Source: Nocardiopsis sinuspersici
Lineage (GTDB): Bacteria > Actinomycetota > Actinomycetes > Streptosporangiales > Streptosporangiaceae
Direction of reading: 5' to 3'
Assembly: GCA_008638415.1 (NCBI GenBank)
Contig: VWVT01000004.1
Location: 368,901 to 432,900 of the forward strand
Length of the DNA stretch: 64,000 nucleotides
Every line of letters begins with the position of its first letter. The first letter of the stretch is position 1. The position numbers and the translations under genes are program-made. Below the pieces are notes generated by a model, which made no database searches, was not told where the DNA came from, and worked only from the letters and a program-made list of their open reading frames with translations. Of this stretch, positions 17,414 to 25,842 are shown one piece after another.

Positions 17414-18073
17414 ATGAGTGAAGTGACGAAGCGGAAAACGGTGCGGCGCCTCCCCGCCGCGAGGCCGGACGGGCGCCCCGGCGGATCCGCCGGCCACAGG
17501 CGGTGGCCCCGGCGCCGGCTGGTCGCGGCGCTGTGCACCACGGTGGCCGTCGTGCTGACGGCCTGGTCGGTGATCGTGTCGGTACCGGACACGGTGACGG
17601 ACGGGGTCCTCGCGCAGGAGGAGCCGACCGTCTCCGCCGAGGACGGCGACCTTCCGGACGACCTGTCGGTCACCCCCTTCGACACCGGGTACCCGGCGAT
17701 CGCCAAGTTGGACGGTGCACTGCTGGCGGCCGTGCAGGAGGCGGCCCGGAACGCGCTGGAGGAGGGGATCGTGCTCCACGTCACGTCGGGCTGGCGCAGT
17801 GAGGAGTACCAGCGCCACCTGTTCGACGAGGCCGTCGTCAGGTACGGGTCCCGTGAGGAGGCCGGGAGGTTCGTCGAAACCTCGGGGGAGTCCGCGCACG
17901 TGACGGGGGAGGCGATCGACATCGGTCCCACCGACGCCGCGGACTGGGTCGTCCGCCGCGGCTCGGCGTACGGGCTGTGCCAGGTGTACGCCAACGAGAT
18001 GTGGCACTTCGAGCTCCTCACCGAGCCGGGCGGCGACTGCCCGGACCTGCTCTCCGACGCCGCGTCCCGATGA
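17414..18073 (+). CDS. VanY-like D,D-carboxypeptidase
   Basis: A 219-residue protein with a basic N-terminus, one membrane helix (about 36-57) and an extracytoplasmic peptidase domain. The zinc D,D-peptidase motifs of the VanY/VanX group are present: SGWRS (125-129) with EYQ following, S-x-H-x-x-G-x-x-x-D (SAHVTGEAID, His162 and Asp169) and the C-terminal WHFE (197-200) with the catalytic Glu and third zinc His. Such enzymes trim the terminal D-Ala of peptidoglycan pentapeptides. ATG 17414 follows GAGGCGAAAG; an ATG at 17396 is possible. No vanH, vanA or vanX gene is nearby, so this alone is not a glycopeptide-resistance cluster. Confidence 0.85.
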   Translation: MSEVTKRKTVRRLPAARPDGRPGGSAGHRRWPRRRLVAALCTTVAVVLTAWSVIVSVPDTVTDGVLAQEEPTVSAEDGDLPDDLSVTPFDTGYPAIAKLDGALLAAVQEAARNALEEGIVLHVTSGWRSEEYQRHLFDEAVVRYGSREEAGRFVETSGESAHVTGEAIDIGPTDAADWVVRRGSAYGLCQVYANEMWHFELLTEPGGDCPDLLSDAASR

Positions 18074-18100
18074 TCGGCCCGAAGCGCCCGGTGGGTCCGC

Positions 18101-18126
18101 GTCACGGCCGCTCCCGCGGCCGCGAC
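18101..18126. terminator. Bidirectional hairpin between convergent genes
   Basis: CGGCCGC (18105-18111) pairs with GCGGCCG (18116-18122) around TCCC, and three more outer pairs form after one mismatch. It lies between the ends of the VanY-like gene and the SDR gene, which converge, and can serve both. Confidence 0.55.
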
Positions 18127-18129
18127 GGG

Positions 18130-18924
18130 TCAGCGCAGGTGGGAGGCCCCGTTGACGTCCAGGACGGCGCCGGAGGACCAGGCCGCCTCGGGTGAGGCCA
18201 GGTAGCGCACGGCCGAGGCCACCTCCCCGGGCGTGGCCACCCGGCCGAAGGGGCTCTGCGCGCGGACCTCGTCGGTGAGCCGGTCGGCCACGCGCTCGGT
18301 CTCCACGAACCCCGGCGCGACCGAGGCGACCGTGACGCCGTGCGGGGCCAGCGCGACCGCCAGCGACTGGCCCAGGGAGTGCAGGGCGGCCTTGCTCGCG
18401 CCGTAGGCGGGGTGGTCCGGCTCGCCCTTGAAGGCGCCCCGGGAGCCGACGTTGACGATGTGCCCCCGGGTGCCCCGCTCGATCATGTGCCGGGCCGCGA
18501 GGTAGCTGACGTCGGCGGCGCCGAACACGTTCACGTCGAAGGTGTCGCGCCAGGCCCGCCGCCACCGCTCATAGGAGGTCTCCGTGAGCGGGTGGGCGAT
18601 GTTGACCGCGGCGTTGTTGACCACCACGTCGATCCCGCCCAGGCCCTCGACGGCCCGGTCCACCAGGTCGGCCACGGCGCCGGGATCGCTCAGGTCGGCC
18701 CGCAGCAGGACGTGCCCCCTGCCCGGCAGTCCTTCGAGAGTGCGCAGGGCCTCCTGCGGGCGGGACCCGCAGTGGACGGCGACGCGGTCGCCCTGTTCGG
18801 CGAAGGCCGTGGCGACCGCCCTGCCGATGCCCCGGGAGGCGCCGGTGACCAGTACGCCCCTGCTCACGGGCACGTCCTCTCCGGTGGCGGACGGGGAGGC
18901 GGGAGCGGTCCGATGATCTGACAT
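18130..18924 (-). CDS. SDR-family oxidoreductase
   Basis: A classical short-chain dehydrogenase of about 264 residues. Counting from the upstream in-frame ATG at 18933, the NAD(P)-binding TGASRGIG is at 30-37, NNAA at 106-109, and the catalytic Ser164, Tyr177 and Lys181 (YGASK) are all present, with the APGF motif after them. It most resembles 3-oxoacyl-ACP reductase-like enzymes (FabG type), but the substrate is unknown. The ATG at 18924 is preferred because a TAGGAT box (18937-18932) ends seven bases before it, which fits a leaderless transcript; the ATG at 18933 would overlap that box. Confidence 0.8.
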   Translation of the reverse strand: MSDHRTAPASPSATGEDVPVSRGVLVTGASRGIGRAVATAFAEQGDRVAVHCGSRPQEALRTLEGLPGRGHVLLRADLSDPGAVADLVDRAVEGLGGIDVVVNNAAVNIAHPLTETSYERWRRAWRDTFDVNVFGAADVSYLAARHMIERGTRGHIVNVGSRGAFKGEPDHPAYGASKAALHSLGQSLAVALAPHGVTVASVAPGFVETERVADRLTDEVRAQSPFGRVATPGEVASAVRYLASPEAAWSSGAVLDVNGASHLR

Positions 18925-18973
18925 GTGCGGCATCCTAGCGACCGGCTCCCGACCCGCCCCCGCCCGTGCCCCG

Positions 18974-20167
18974 TCAGGCCGGGGTCCCCCTCCCGGAGCG
19001 CAGGCCGAAGGGCACGCCGAACCCGGTCAGCCAGCCGTCCTCGGACAGGAGGCGGAACGCCTCGTGGGTGACGTCGTGGTCCGGCGCCTGGCGCGGCGGC
19101 CAGGCGAAGGCGTCCGCGACCGCCGACCAGCTGGGACCGTGCCCGTGCTCGGCGCGGTAGGCCTCCACCCAGCGCGCCACCCGCTCCTCCCGGCCCCGGA
19201 CCAGGTCGCGGGCGCGGTCGGCCACGGGCACGTCCAGCGGGGTGGAGGCCGGTGCGGTGCGCGGCGGGGTCGGCGGCGGGAGGGGCTGATAGGCCAGGGG
19301 CAGGGTGACCTCGGTGAGGGAGGCGCCCACGACGCCGCCGTCGGCGCTCAGACCCTCGATCCACGAGAGGTCGGTCAACCACGTGAGCAGTTCCGCCAGC
19401 TCACCGGTGTCGGACAGCGCGCAGGCGTCCACGACATCCTCGGCCGGAACGCGGATCCGGCCCTCGGGGTCGGCGTGCAGGGCCAGGTAGGCGGCCACGA
19501 GCCGGAGCCGGTTGGGCTTCTTGCGCATCTTCTTGTGGGCGAGGGTGCGCGTGAACCACCCCGATGCCCGCGACCGGACGCCGTTGCCGATCTTCCAGGG
19601 GGTGCCGGCCAGGCTGGGCAGGTCGCACAGGGCCGGGTTGGCGGCGTCGGCCTCGATCACCCTCTCCGGTGTGGTGTCCAGCCATCCCGACGAGGTCAGG
19701 TCGCTCAGCGCCGCGTGGGCGTCCTCCAGGCGGAGTATGCGCAGGTCCTGACCGGTGAAGTTCGCCTCTCCCCTCAGCGCGCCCCGCAGGGCGAAGGTGA
19801 GCGCGAGCAGGCGGCCGTCCGGGAAGGTGCCCGCCCCCTCCGCGGCCGTGCGCGCCCACAGGTCGCGGAAGAACTCCGCGTGGTGGGGGCCCATCCGCGG
19901 CATGCGCTTGCGGTCGACCGGGACCTTCACCTGGGGCCTGGCCCGGGCCTCGGTCTGGGCGCGCTTCCTCTCCTTCTTGGCCCTCTTGGCCTCGGAGTTG
20001 GTCAGCCTCGGGGGCGCGCCGCCCGGCGGGACGCTGATGCCCTGCTCCTTACAGCGCGCACACTCCATGGCCGCGGCCAGGTCCTTGTTGGGCCGGTGGA
20101 AACGGGGCTGGGACGTCTTGGAGGGCAGGGGTTCCCCCACGTCACTGGTTGCGGTGTGCTGCGTCAT
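18974..20167 (-). CDS. Hypothetical protein, 397 aa
   Basis: I cannot name this family. The N-terminal ~120 residues are basic and probably disordered, with one CxxC pair (Cys36, Cys39) and a Lys/Arg cluster (SEAKRAKKERKRAQ). The middle shows helix-rich segments resembling winged helices (LRILRLEDAHAALSDLTSSG; EDVVDACALSDTGELAELLTWL), so nucleic-acid binding is possible. The open frame continues far upstream, but those residues look like noise. ATG 20167 is preferred because TACCCT ends seven bases before it, the spacing of a leaderless promoter, and no ribosome site is present. The gene stands alone. Confidence 0.6.
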   Translation of the reverse strand: MTQHTATSDVGEPLPSKTSQPRFHRPNKDLAAAMECARCKEQGISVPPGGAPPRLTNSEAKRAKKERKRAQTEARARPQVKVPVDRKRMPRMGPHHAEFFRDLWARTAAEGAGTFPDGRLLALTFALRGALRGEANFTGQDLRILRLEDAHAALSDLTSSGWLDTTPERVIEADAANPALCDLPSLAGTPWKIGNGVRSRASGWFTRTLAHKKMRKKPNRLRLVAAYLALHADPEGRIRVPAEDVVDACALSDTGELAELLTWLTDLSWIEGLSADGGVVGASLTEVTLPLAYQPLPPPTPPRTAPASTPLDVPVADRARDLVRGREERVARWVEAYRAEHGHGPSWSAVADAFAWPPRQAPDHDVTHEAFRLLSEDGWLTGFGVPFGLRSGRGTPA

Positions 20168-20341
20168 GGTGAGGAGGGTAGCGACGAAACCGCTCCGGTG
20201 TCCGGCGTCCGCCGGATTCGCCTCCGGACCGTTCGGACCGGGGGCGTCGGCATCGCAGGCGGGTCCGTGGCCAGGCGGGGCCGGGGTGTGCGCCGCCCGC
20301 TCACCGGGTCCGCCGCCCGTTCTCTGGGCAGGAACAGACCT

Positions 20342-20950
20342 ATGGGCGAACTGGTACTGATCAGGCACGGGGAGACCGAGTGGAGCCGGACACGGCGGCA
20401 CACCGGGCTGACCGACCTCCCCCTGACCGGGGAGGGCGAGCGCCAGGCCGGGGCACTGCGTCCCCTGCTGGCCCCGCGCGACATCGGGCGGGTGGTGACC
20501 AGCCCGCTGCTGCGTGCGGTGCGCACCGCCGAGCTGGCCGGGCTGGAGGGGGCCGTGACCGACCCGGACCTGACCGAGTGGGACTACGGCGGCTACGAGG
20601 GGATCACCACCGCCGACATCCGGCGCCGGCGTCCCGGGTGGTACCTGTGGCGGGACGGGATCGTCCCGGGCGGACCCGGGCACCCGGGGGAGAGCGTGGA
20701 GGAGGTCGGGGAGCGGGTCGACCGGGTCCTGGAGCGGGTGGATCCCCTGGTGGGGGACGACGCGGAGCCCGACGTGGTGCTGGTGGCGCACAGCCACCTC
20801 CTGCGGGTGCTCACCGCGCGCTGGCTGGGCCTGCCGCCCGCGTCGGGGGCACTGTTCACCCTGGCCACGGGTGCGGTGAGCACACTGGGCCACGAGCACG
20901 GACGGCACGCGCTCACCTCCTGGAACGTGCCCTCTCCCTCGGCTCCCTGA
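20342..20950 (+). CDS. Histidine phosphatase family protein
   Basis: A 202-residue protein of the phosphoglycerate-mutase-like histidine phosphatase superfamily. The N-terminal RHGETEW has the nucleophilic His9, followed by the conserved SPLLRAVRTAEL arginine, WDYGGYEG, and the second catalytic His in VAHSHLLRVL. The substrate is not predictable; acid phosphatase activity on small phosphate esters is usual. ATG 20342 follows AGGAA at seven bases. It is divergent from the hypothetical gene at 18974-20167. Confidence 0.87.
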   Translation: MGELVLIRHGETEWSRTRRHTGLTDLPLTGEGERQAGALRPLLAPRDIGRVVTSPLLRAVRTAELAGLEGAVTDPDLTEWDYGGYEGITTADIRRRRPGWYLWRDGIVPGGPGHPGESVEEVGERVDRVLERVDPLVGDDAEPDVVLVAHSHLLRVLTARWLGLPPASGALFTLATGAVSTLGHEHGRHALTSWNVPSPSAP

Positions 20951-21352
20951 CACGCTGGAGCGGCCCCGCCCGGAGCGCTTCCCACCGGAGCGGCCCCGCC
21001 CGACCGGTCCCGCCATGGAGCACCCCGTCCGGAGCGGGCTCCACGGGGGAGGGGGCACCCCCGCCACGGGTCCGCGGAGCACCCGGGTTCTCCGGTTCTC
21101 CGGGGGCGGTCGGCGGCCACTCGTGGGACTCGGGCCGGTGCGGGCCGCTTTGGCGCGCCCGTATCGGGGGAGGATCCGGGCGGGCGCCCTCCGACAGGTT
21201 TTCGAACCGGGCACGGGGGGTGGGGACGCCCGGGTCGCCGGGCTCGGGCGGCGCGGGACGTGGCGGTGCGGGCGGTATCCGGTCGACCACGACCGGAGAA
21301 CTCCCTGCCTGACCGTGCGGCGACGGCTCCACTGACACGGATAGGGAACCAG
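20951..21352. other. Gene-less stretch with a short direct repeat
   Basis: No supported gene. GGAGCGGCCCCGCCCG occurs twice, at 20957-20972 and 20987-21002, a 30-base period starting seven bases after the phosphatase stop. The rest is GC-rich sequence leading to the methyltransferase gene. Confidence 0.45.
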
Positions 21353-22132
21353 ATGGACCAGGGTGAACGGCTGCTCCACTCCTCATCGTTTGGCACCGCG
21401 GCCGCCGCATACGCCGAGCACCGCCCGGACTACGCGCGCGCCGCGGCGGACTGGGCGCTCGAGCGCGCGCCCGGGCCGCGCGTACTCGACCTCGGCGCCG
21501 GCACCGGCAAGCTGACCGCCGCACTGGTCGCGCTGGGGGCCGACGTCATCGCGGTCGAGCCCGACCCGGCCATGCTGGCCGAGCTGCGCCGCTCGCTGCC
21601 GGCCGTCCGCGCCCTGTCGGGTCGTGCCGAGGAGATACCGCTGCCGGACGCCTCCGTCGATGCCGTGCTGGCCGGCAACGCCATGCACTGGTTCGACATG
21701 GCCGTCGCGGGGCCCGAGATCGCCAGGGTCCTCGCACCCGGCGGCGTCCTGGCCGGCCTGTGGAACGTCGTGGACGACCACGTCGAGTGGGTGGCCGGGC
21801 TCGCGCAGGTCAGCGGGAGCGCGGCCATCGGCCCGCGTGACACGCCCACCGGCTGGCGCGCCGAAACGGCCGGCATGCACCTTCCGAAGACCGGCGAGGC
21901 GGCCCGGTTCGGCTCGCCGGAGCAGGCCGGGTTCCCGCACGGTCAGCGCCGCACCGCCGACTCCCTGGTCGCGACCCTCGCGACGCGCGCGGGGATGCTG
22001 GTCATGCCGGAACGGGAACGGGCGGCCGTGCTGGACCGTATCCGCGCGTTCCTCGCGAGCAGGCCGGAGACCGCCCACGGCGAGTTCACCCTCCCGATGC
22101 TGACCAGCGTGCTGCGCGTCCGACGACTGTGA
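21353..22132 (+). CDS. Class I SAM-dependent methyltransferase
   Basis: A 259-residue methyltransferase. Motif I VLDLGAGTGK (44-53) binds S-adenosylmethionine; the acidic end of strand 2 is AVEPD; the region LAGNAMHWFD and the post-motif RVLAPGGVLAGLWN match the UbiE/YcgJ-like (Methyltransf_11) group. Small molecules are the usual substrates, and nothing nearby points to one. ATG 21353 has AGGGAA upstream at suitable distance. The protein is of normal length and appears intact. It may be co-transcribed with nothing: the next gene is on the opposite strand. Confidence 0.87.
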   Translation: MDQGERLLHSSSFGTAAAAYAEHRPDYARAAADWALERAPGPRVLDLGAGTGKLTAALVALGADVIAVEPDPAMLAELRRSLPAVRALSGRAEEIPLPDASVDAVLAGNAMHWFDMAVAGPEIARVLAPGGVLAGLWNVVDDHVEWVAGLAQVSGSAAIGPRDTPTGWRAETAGMHLPKTGEAARFGSPEQAGFPHGQRRTADSLVATLATRAGMLVMPERERAAVLDRIRAFLASRPETAHGEFTLPMLTSVLRVRRL

Positions 22133-22246
22133 ATCCCATCGCCCGCCTGATGACGGGCGCTCATCGCGGCGATCGGTGTCGTGGGCCGGGCGTCTGACCG
22201 GGGAGCCCGGCCGCGACTCCTCCGGTGGCGCGGTGGCGAGGGCGGG

Positions 22247-24034
22247 TCACGGTTCCCCTCCCTTCCCGCGCCCCGCCGCGTCCGTCCTCCGCCCGGGAGG
22301 CGGACACGGTCCGTCGCCCGCCGGGACGGGGACGTCCCACCGGTCGTCCGCGTCCGGGCACCAGCGCCGGTAGGGGCAGTCCCGGCAGGCCCGGCCGGGA
22401 CTGGGCGGATGGGACAGGTCGCGGTGCCAGGGCCCGGCGAGTGCGTGGACCACCCGCCGGGCCTCGGCTCCGACCCGGTCCGAGGCCGGGTCGAGGGAGA
22501 GCACGTGGGCGCCGTCGGGGGTGAGGACCTCCAGTTCGACCGCCGAGCCCGCCCCCCGGGGCAGGGCTCCCCAGGAGAAGAACAGCACCGCCAGGGCCAG
22601 CCGGGGTTCGAGGGACAGCAGGCGGTGGCCGTCCGGGCGGGGCGGACCGGTGGCCGTGCCGACGGCGCGGTAGCTCCAGGACCCGTCCCGGTGGTGGAGC
22701 AGGTCGGGCCTGGCCAGGACCAGGACGTTGGCGAGGGTGTCGTCGGCGGCCAGTGTGCGGCCGACCCGGACGTGGCTCCCCGACGGCAGGCCGTGCAGCG
22801 GGCAGATCTCGCTGTGGGCGGCGATCATCGCCGCGCCCCGGCGGGCCTGTTCGCCCTCCATCCGCTGTCCTCCCGCGGACCAGGATCCGTGGTCGGCGGG
22901 GAGGTCGCCGGGGGTGCAGGGCCGCAGGGGCAGGCGCGTGTGCAGCCGTTCCAGCCACGCGCGCACGGCGCGGTCGAGCCCGGCGGCCGGCGCGCGGTCG
23001 CCGTCGGCGGGAAGGCCCAGGGAGTGCAGGTATGCCCTGGCGGGGCAGTCCCGGTGACGCCGGCCGAGGCCCACCGACCAGGACCGCCGGGGCCGGGAGC
23101 GGTCGCGGACGCCGAGGAGCCCGGGGACCCGGGGCAGCCGCCCGCACCCCGACCGCGCCCCGCACGACAGGCAGTCCCGGCCGGGGGAGCGGGCACCGCC
23201 CCTCAGCGCCGAGCGCAGTCCCTCCCGGCCCGCCGAGGCGAAGGACTCCTCCGCGTCGGCGGCGGAGCCGTCGTAGAGCACGGCTGTGGAGGAGTCGAGG
23301 CAGGACACCTGGACCACCCGCACCCGGTCCGGCGGGCCGGGGTCGCCGCCGCGGCGCGCCCGCATCGGATAGGGGGTGCCGCCCAGGTAGCGCCGGGGCC
23401 TGGCCGCGCAGGCGTCCCGGTCGACCCGCGCGCCGGTGGCGAGCACGTAGGCGGCGACCGCCACCTCCGCCCTGGAGCGCCTCCGGCCGTTCGCCGTGCC
23501 CACGACCGGCATGCGCAGCTCCCGCACCCGTTCGGCGCCCGCCAGGTAGGCGTACCCGCGGCCCCGGACGCACACCTCGTAGGGGCGGGAGTTCGGTGTG
23601 CCGCGGTCGGGCATGTACTGGCGGACCCAGAAGTCGAAGACCGGGTCGCGCCGGAGGCCGTCGCGCTCCTCGTCCCGGGCCAGGGCGTCCAGGTAGGACC
23701 GTGAGGCGTGCCGGATCCAGGCGAGCAGGCCCGTGTGCGGTGGAGTGCTCCGCCCTCCCGGGCCGCCGCGGCCCCGCTCGCCGGGTACGGACAGGTGCGC
23801 GCACGCGTTGGCGACCGACCAGCCCCTGTGCTCGACCAGGTCCAAGGCGGCGTCGAGGAAGGTGAGGGGCGCGTCGCGCGGCGCCGGGTGCCCGCGGGGG
23901 TCGTCCCCGCCGACGGAATGGTCGGCCCTGATCCGGCGGTGCTCCGGACAGCCGCCCCGGGCGGGTGCCGCCGCGTCGCTGAAGAGGCGGACGACGGGTA
24001 CGGGCCTGTGGTCATCGGTCGCGTGGTCGGACAC
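22247..24034 (-). CDS. PD-(D/E)XK-like protein with a four-Cys Fe-S motif
   Basis: A 595-residue protein. The second half resembles RecB/AddB/Cas4-type nucleases: a CPARAYLHSLGL element with Cys330, then RPDLL with Asp444 and a C-terminal C-x2-C-x5-C (Cys550, 553, 559 in CRDCPYRRWC). These four cysteines are placed as in the 4Fe-4S cluster of AddB and Cas4. At the position where D/E-x-K should follow RPD, the sequence reads SYRAVGTA, so the catalytic Glu/Asp and Lys seem to be missing. A further CLSCGARSGC group lies near residue 285. The GTG at 24034 is chosen for its GGGGAGG site. Divergent from the lipoprotein gene. Confidence 0.6.
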   Translation of the reverse strand: MSDHATDDHRPVPVVRLFSDAAAPARGGCPEHRRIRADHSVGGDDPRGHPAPRDAPLTFLDAALDLVEHRGWSVANACAHLSVPGERGRGGPGGRSTPPHTGLLAWIRHASRSYLDALARDEERDGLRRDPVFDFWVRQYMPDRGTPNSRPYEVCVRGRGYAYLAGAERVRELRMPVVGTANGRRRSRAEVAVAAYVLATGARVDRDACAARPRRYLGGTPYPMRARRGGDPGPPDRVRVVQVSCLDSSTAVLYDGSAADAEESFASAGREGLRSALRGGARSPGRDCLSCGARSGCGRLPRVPGLLGVRDRSRPRRSWSVGLGRRHRDCPARAYLHSLGLPADGDRAPAAGLDRAVRAWLERLHTRLPLRPCTPGDLPADHGSWSAGGQRMEGEQARRGAAMIAAHSEICPLHGLPSGSHVRVGRTLAADDTLANVLVLARPDLLHHRDGSWSYRAVGTATGPPRPDGHRLLSLEPRLALAVLFFSWGALPRGAGSAVELEVLTPDGAHVLSLDPASDRVGAEARRVVHALAGPWHRDLSHPPSPGRACRDCPYRRWCPDADDRWDVPVPAGDGPCPPPGRRTDAAGRGKGGEP

Positions 24035-24244
24035 GGGGCCTCCCCTCGAAAGAAGGGTGGCACGATCGGGGATCCGGTGCGCCGGGCCTGTGGACAACCC
24101 TCCGAGAACGCACGCCGCCCGGTGCCGGCGCCGCGGGGGCGCTCCGGGAGCGGAGTCGGCGTGTGTCCGACCATGATGATAGAAACTCCCAGAGCGAACG
24201 AAGTTCGCATTCACCCCACAGAGAACGAAACAAAGGCATCCCCC

Positions 24245-25075
24245 ATGTCACGACGCACCTCCGCCGCCTCCTGCGCGGCGGTGCTCCTCACGCTCACCCT
24301 CACCGGCTGTGTCTCGCTGGAGGACCTGGACCGGTACGCGCAGAGCGTGGTCACCGGGGTCCCGATGGACTCCTTCGACCAGGTCGACCGCGACGCGCCC
24401 TTCGCGGGGAGTCCCGCCGAGGACTACGGCGAGGGCTTCGACACCCCCGAGGCCGCATCCGCCGGATCCTTCACCGAAGAGCAGGTGGCACAGGCCTACT
24501 CCCGGACCCAGGACCTCATGGAGGCCGTCTACCTGGACCAGGACGCGGTCTTCGGCGGGGACAACAGCGAGTTCACCGTGCTGCTCTCCGGCCAGTCGCT
24601 GAAGTGGTACATGAGCAACCTCGACAACGAGGAATTCGACCTCAACAGCCGTCACGTGCCCTTCAACCTCACGCCCGGGACGGCCGAGCCCGTCGGCGAC
24701 GTCGTGAAGGTGGACGGCGCGATGCGCGCCGAGGCGGCCCGCGACGACCGGGGCCAGGACTACCTGGCGGTGCACACCGAGTACACGATCGTCCACCCCG
24801 TCGCCCGGCCCGGTGAACCGGTGTCGGTGCGCCTGGTCACCACGCACCACGGGGAGGTGTCCTTCTACGACGTGGGAGGAGGGGCCCTGGAGGCGTGGCC
24901 GAACTGGTGGCGTTTCGTGGGCCCCGTGCACTGCGTGGAGGAGTACACCTTCACTCCCGCCTATCCCGACGAGTTCCCCGAGGGCGAGCGGCCCAAGGGC
25001 GTGCCCGAGGACGCCTACGACCGGGAGAGCACCGAGGAGCCCGACGAGGAGTGCAGCGCCATCGGACAGACCTGA
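24245..25075 (+). CDS. Putative lipoprotein
   Basis: A 276-residue exported protein. The N-terminus has two arginines, a hydrophobic core and a lipobox LTGC with Cys22, so it is probably lipid-anchored on the outer face of the membrane. The mature part is acidic, with conserved-looking aromatic segments (LSGQSLKWYMSNLDNEEFDL; WPNWWRFVGP). The C-terminal 60 residues are rich in Glu, Asp and Pro. I do not recognise a catalytic motif. ATG 24245 begins the signal peptide directly; the open frame upstream is not coding. It could bind a ligand or partner in the cell wall. Confidence 0.75.
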   Translation: MSRRTSAASCAAVLLTLTLTGCVSLEDLDRYAQSVVTGVPMDSFDQVDRDAPFAGSPAEDYGEGFDTPEAASAGSFTEEQVAQAYSRTQDLMEAVYLDQDAVFGGDNSEFTVLLSGQSLKWYMSNLDNEEFDLNSRHVPFNLTPGTAEPVGDVVKVDGAMRAEAARDDRGQDYLAVHTEYTIVHPVARPGEPVSVRLVTTHHGEVSFYDVGGGALEAWPNWWRFVGPVHCVEEYTFTPAYPDEFPEGERPKGVPEDAYDRESTEEPDEECSAIGQT

Positions 25076-25252
25076 CGGAGGGCGCCCGGCCGGAGCACGC
25101 GTGCCGGTCGGGCACGCCGCGTCCGTCGCCACCCGGTCCTTCACCGTGATGGCGGCGGGGGATAAACCTCCGTAAAAAGTCACTCACGGTGACGTTTTCG
25201 ACCCTCCGGGTGGTGCGGCGGACTGGCGCTGGGCACCCCCTCATCATGTTGA

Positions 25253-25750
25253 ATGACGTGCATGATCGTGCGTCGAGTACTTCCCGATGAGATGAACGCC
25301 GTCAGCGAACTGCGCGTGATGGCCTACACGGCCGATGGCCTGTTGGACGCGAATCCGGCCTATGTCGAGGCACTGCGCCTCCTGGGAACGGACGGCCGCG
25401 GTGAGATCCTGGTAGCCGCCGACGAGGAACAACGCCTCCTGGGGACGATCATGTTCGAACCCTGGTCGCCGGAGAGCGAGATCGCCCGCAACGCCGACGA
25501 GGCCGAGATCCGGGCCTTCGCCGTAGCTCCCGAGGCCCGGGGGCGCGGTGTGGGCCGGGACCTGGTCAACGCCCTCGTCGAACGGGCCCGTGAGGAGGGG
25601 GTCACCAGGCTCCTGCTGTCCACCCTGCCCGAGATGGTCTCGGCCCAGTACGTCTACCGCGCCCGCGGCTTCGAGCGGGTACCCGAACGCGACTGGACAC
25701 CGATGCCGGATGTGAACCTCCTGGCCTACGAACTCGTCGTCAAGGACTGA
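25253..25750 (+). CDS. GNAT-family N-acetyltransferase
   Basis: A 165-residue protein with the GNAT fold. Motif A is clear: IRAFAVAPEARGRGVGRDLVNAL, with the Q/R-x-x-G-x-G/A acetyl-CoA loop as RGRGVG, and motif B follows as YVYRARGFERV. The enzyme moves an acetyl group from acetyl-CoA to an amine of unknown identity. Two starts are close together (25253 and 25262); no clear ribosome site distinguishes them. A very long hairpin lies immediately downstream and ends both this gene and the convergent one. Confidence 0.83.
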   Translation: MTCMIVRRVLPDEMNAVSELRVMAYTADGLLDANPAYVEALRLLGTDGRGEILVAADEEQRLLGTIMFEPWSPESEIARNADEAEIRAFAVAPEARGRGVGRDLVNALVERAREEGVTRLLLSTLPEMVSAQYVYRARGFERVPERDWTPMPDVNLLAYELVVKD

Positions 25751-25755
25751 CCGTA

Positions 25756-25795
25756 CGGCCCCTTCCCCGCCCGCGCCGGGGCGGGGAGGGGGCCG
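25756..25795. terminator. Strong bidirectional hairpin terminator
   Basis: Arms 25756-25772 and 25779-25795 form a 17-bp stem with a single G-T wobble and a six-base loop. It starts six bases after the GNAT stop and lies before the end of the converging hypothetical gene at 25843. Confidence 0.75.
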
Positions 25796-25842
25796 CGTGC
25801 GGTGGCCCGGACGGGCACCGGGCGGGCGCGCGTGCCGTGCGG

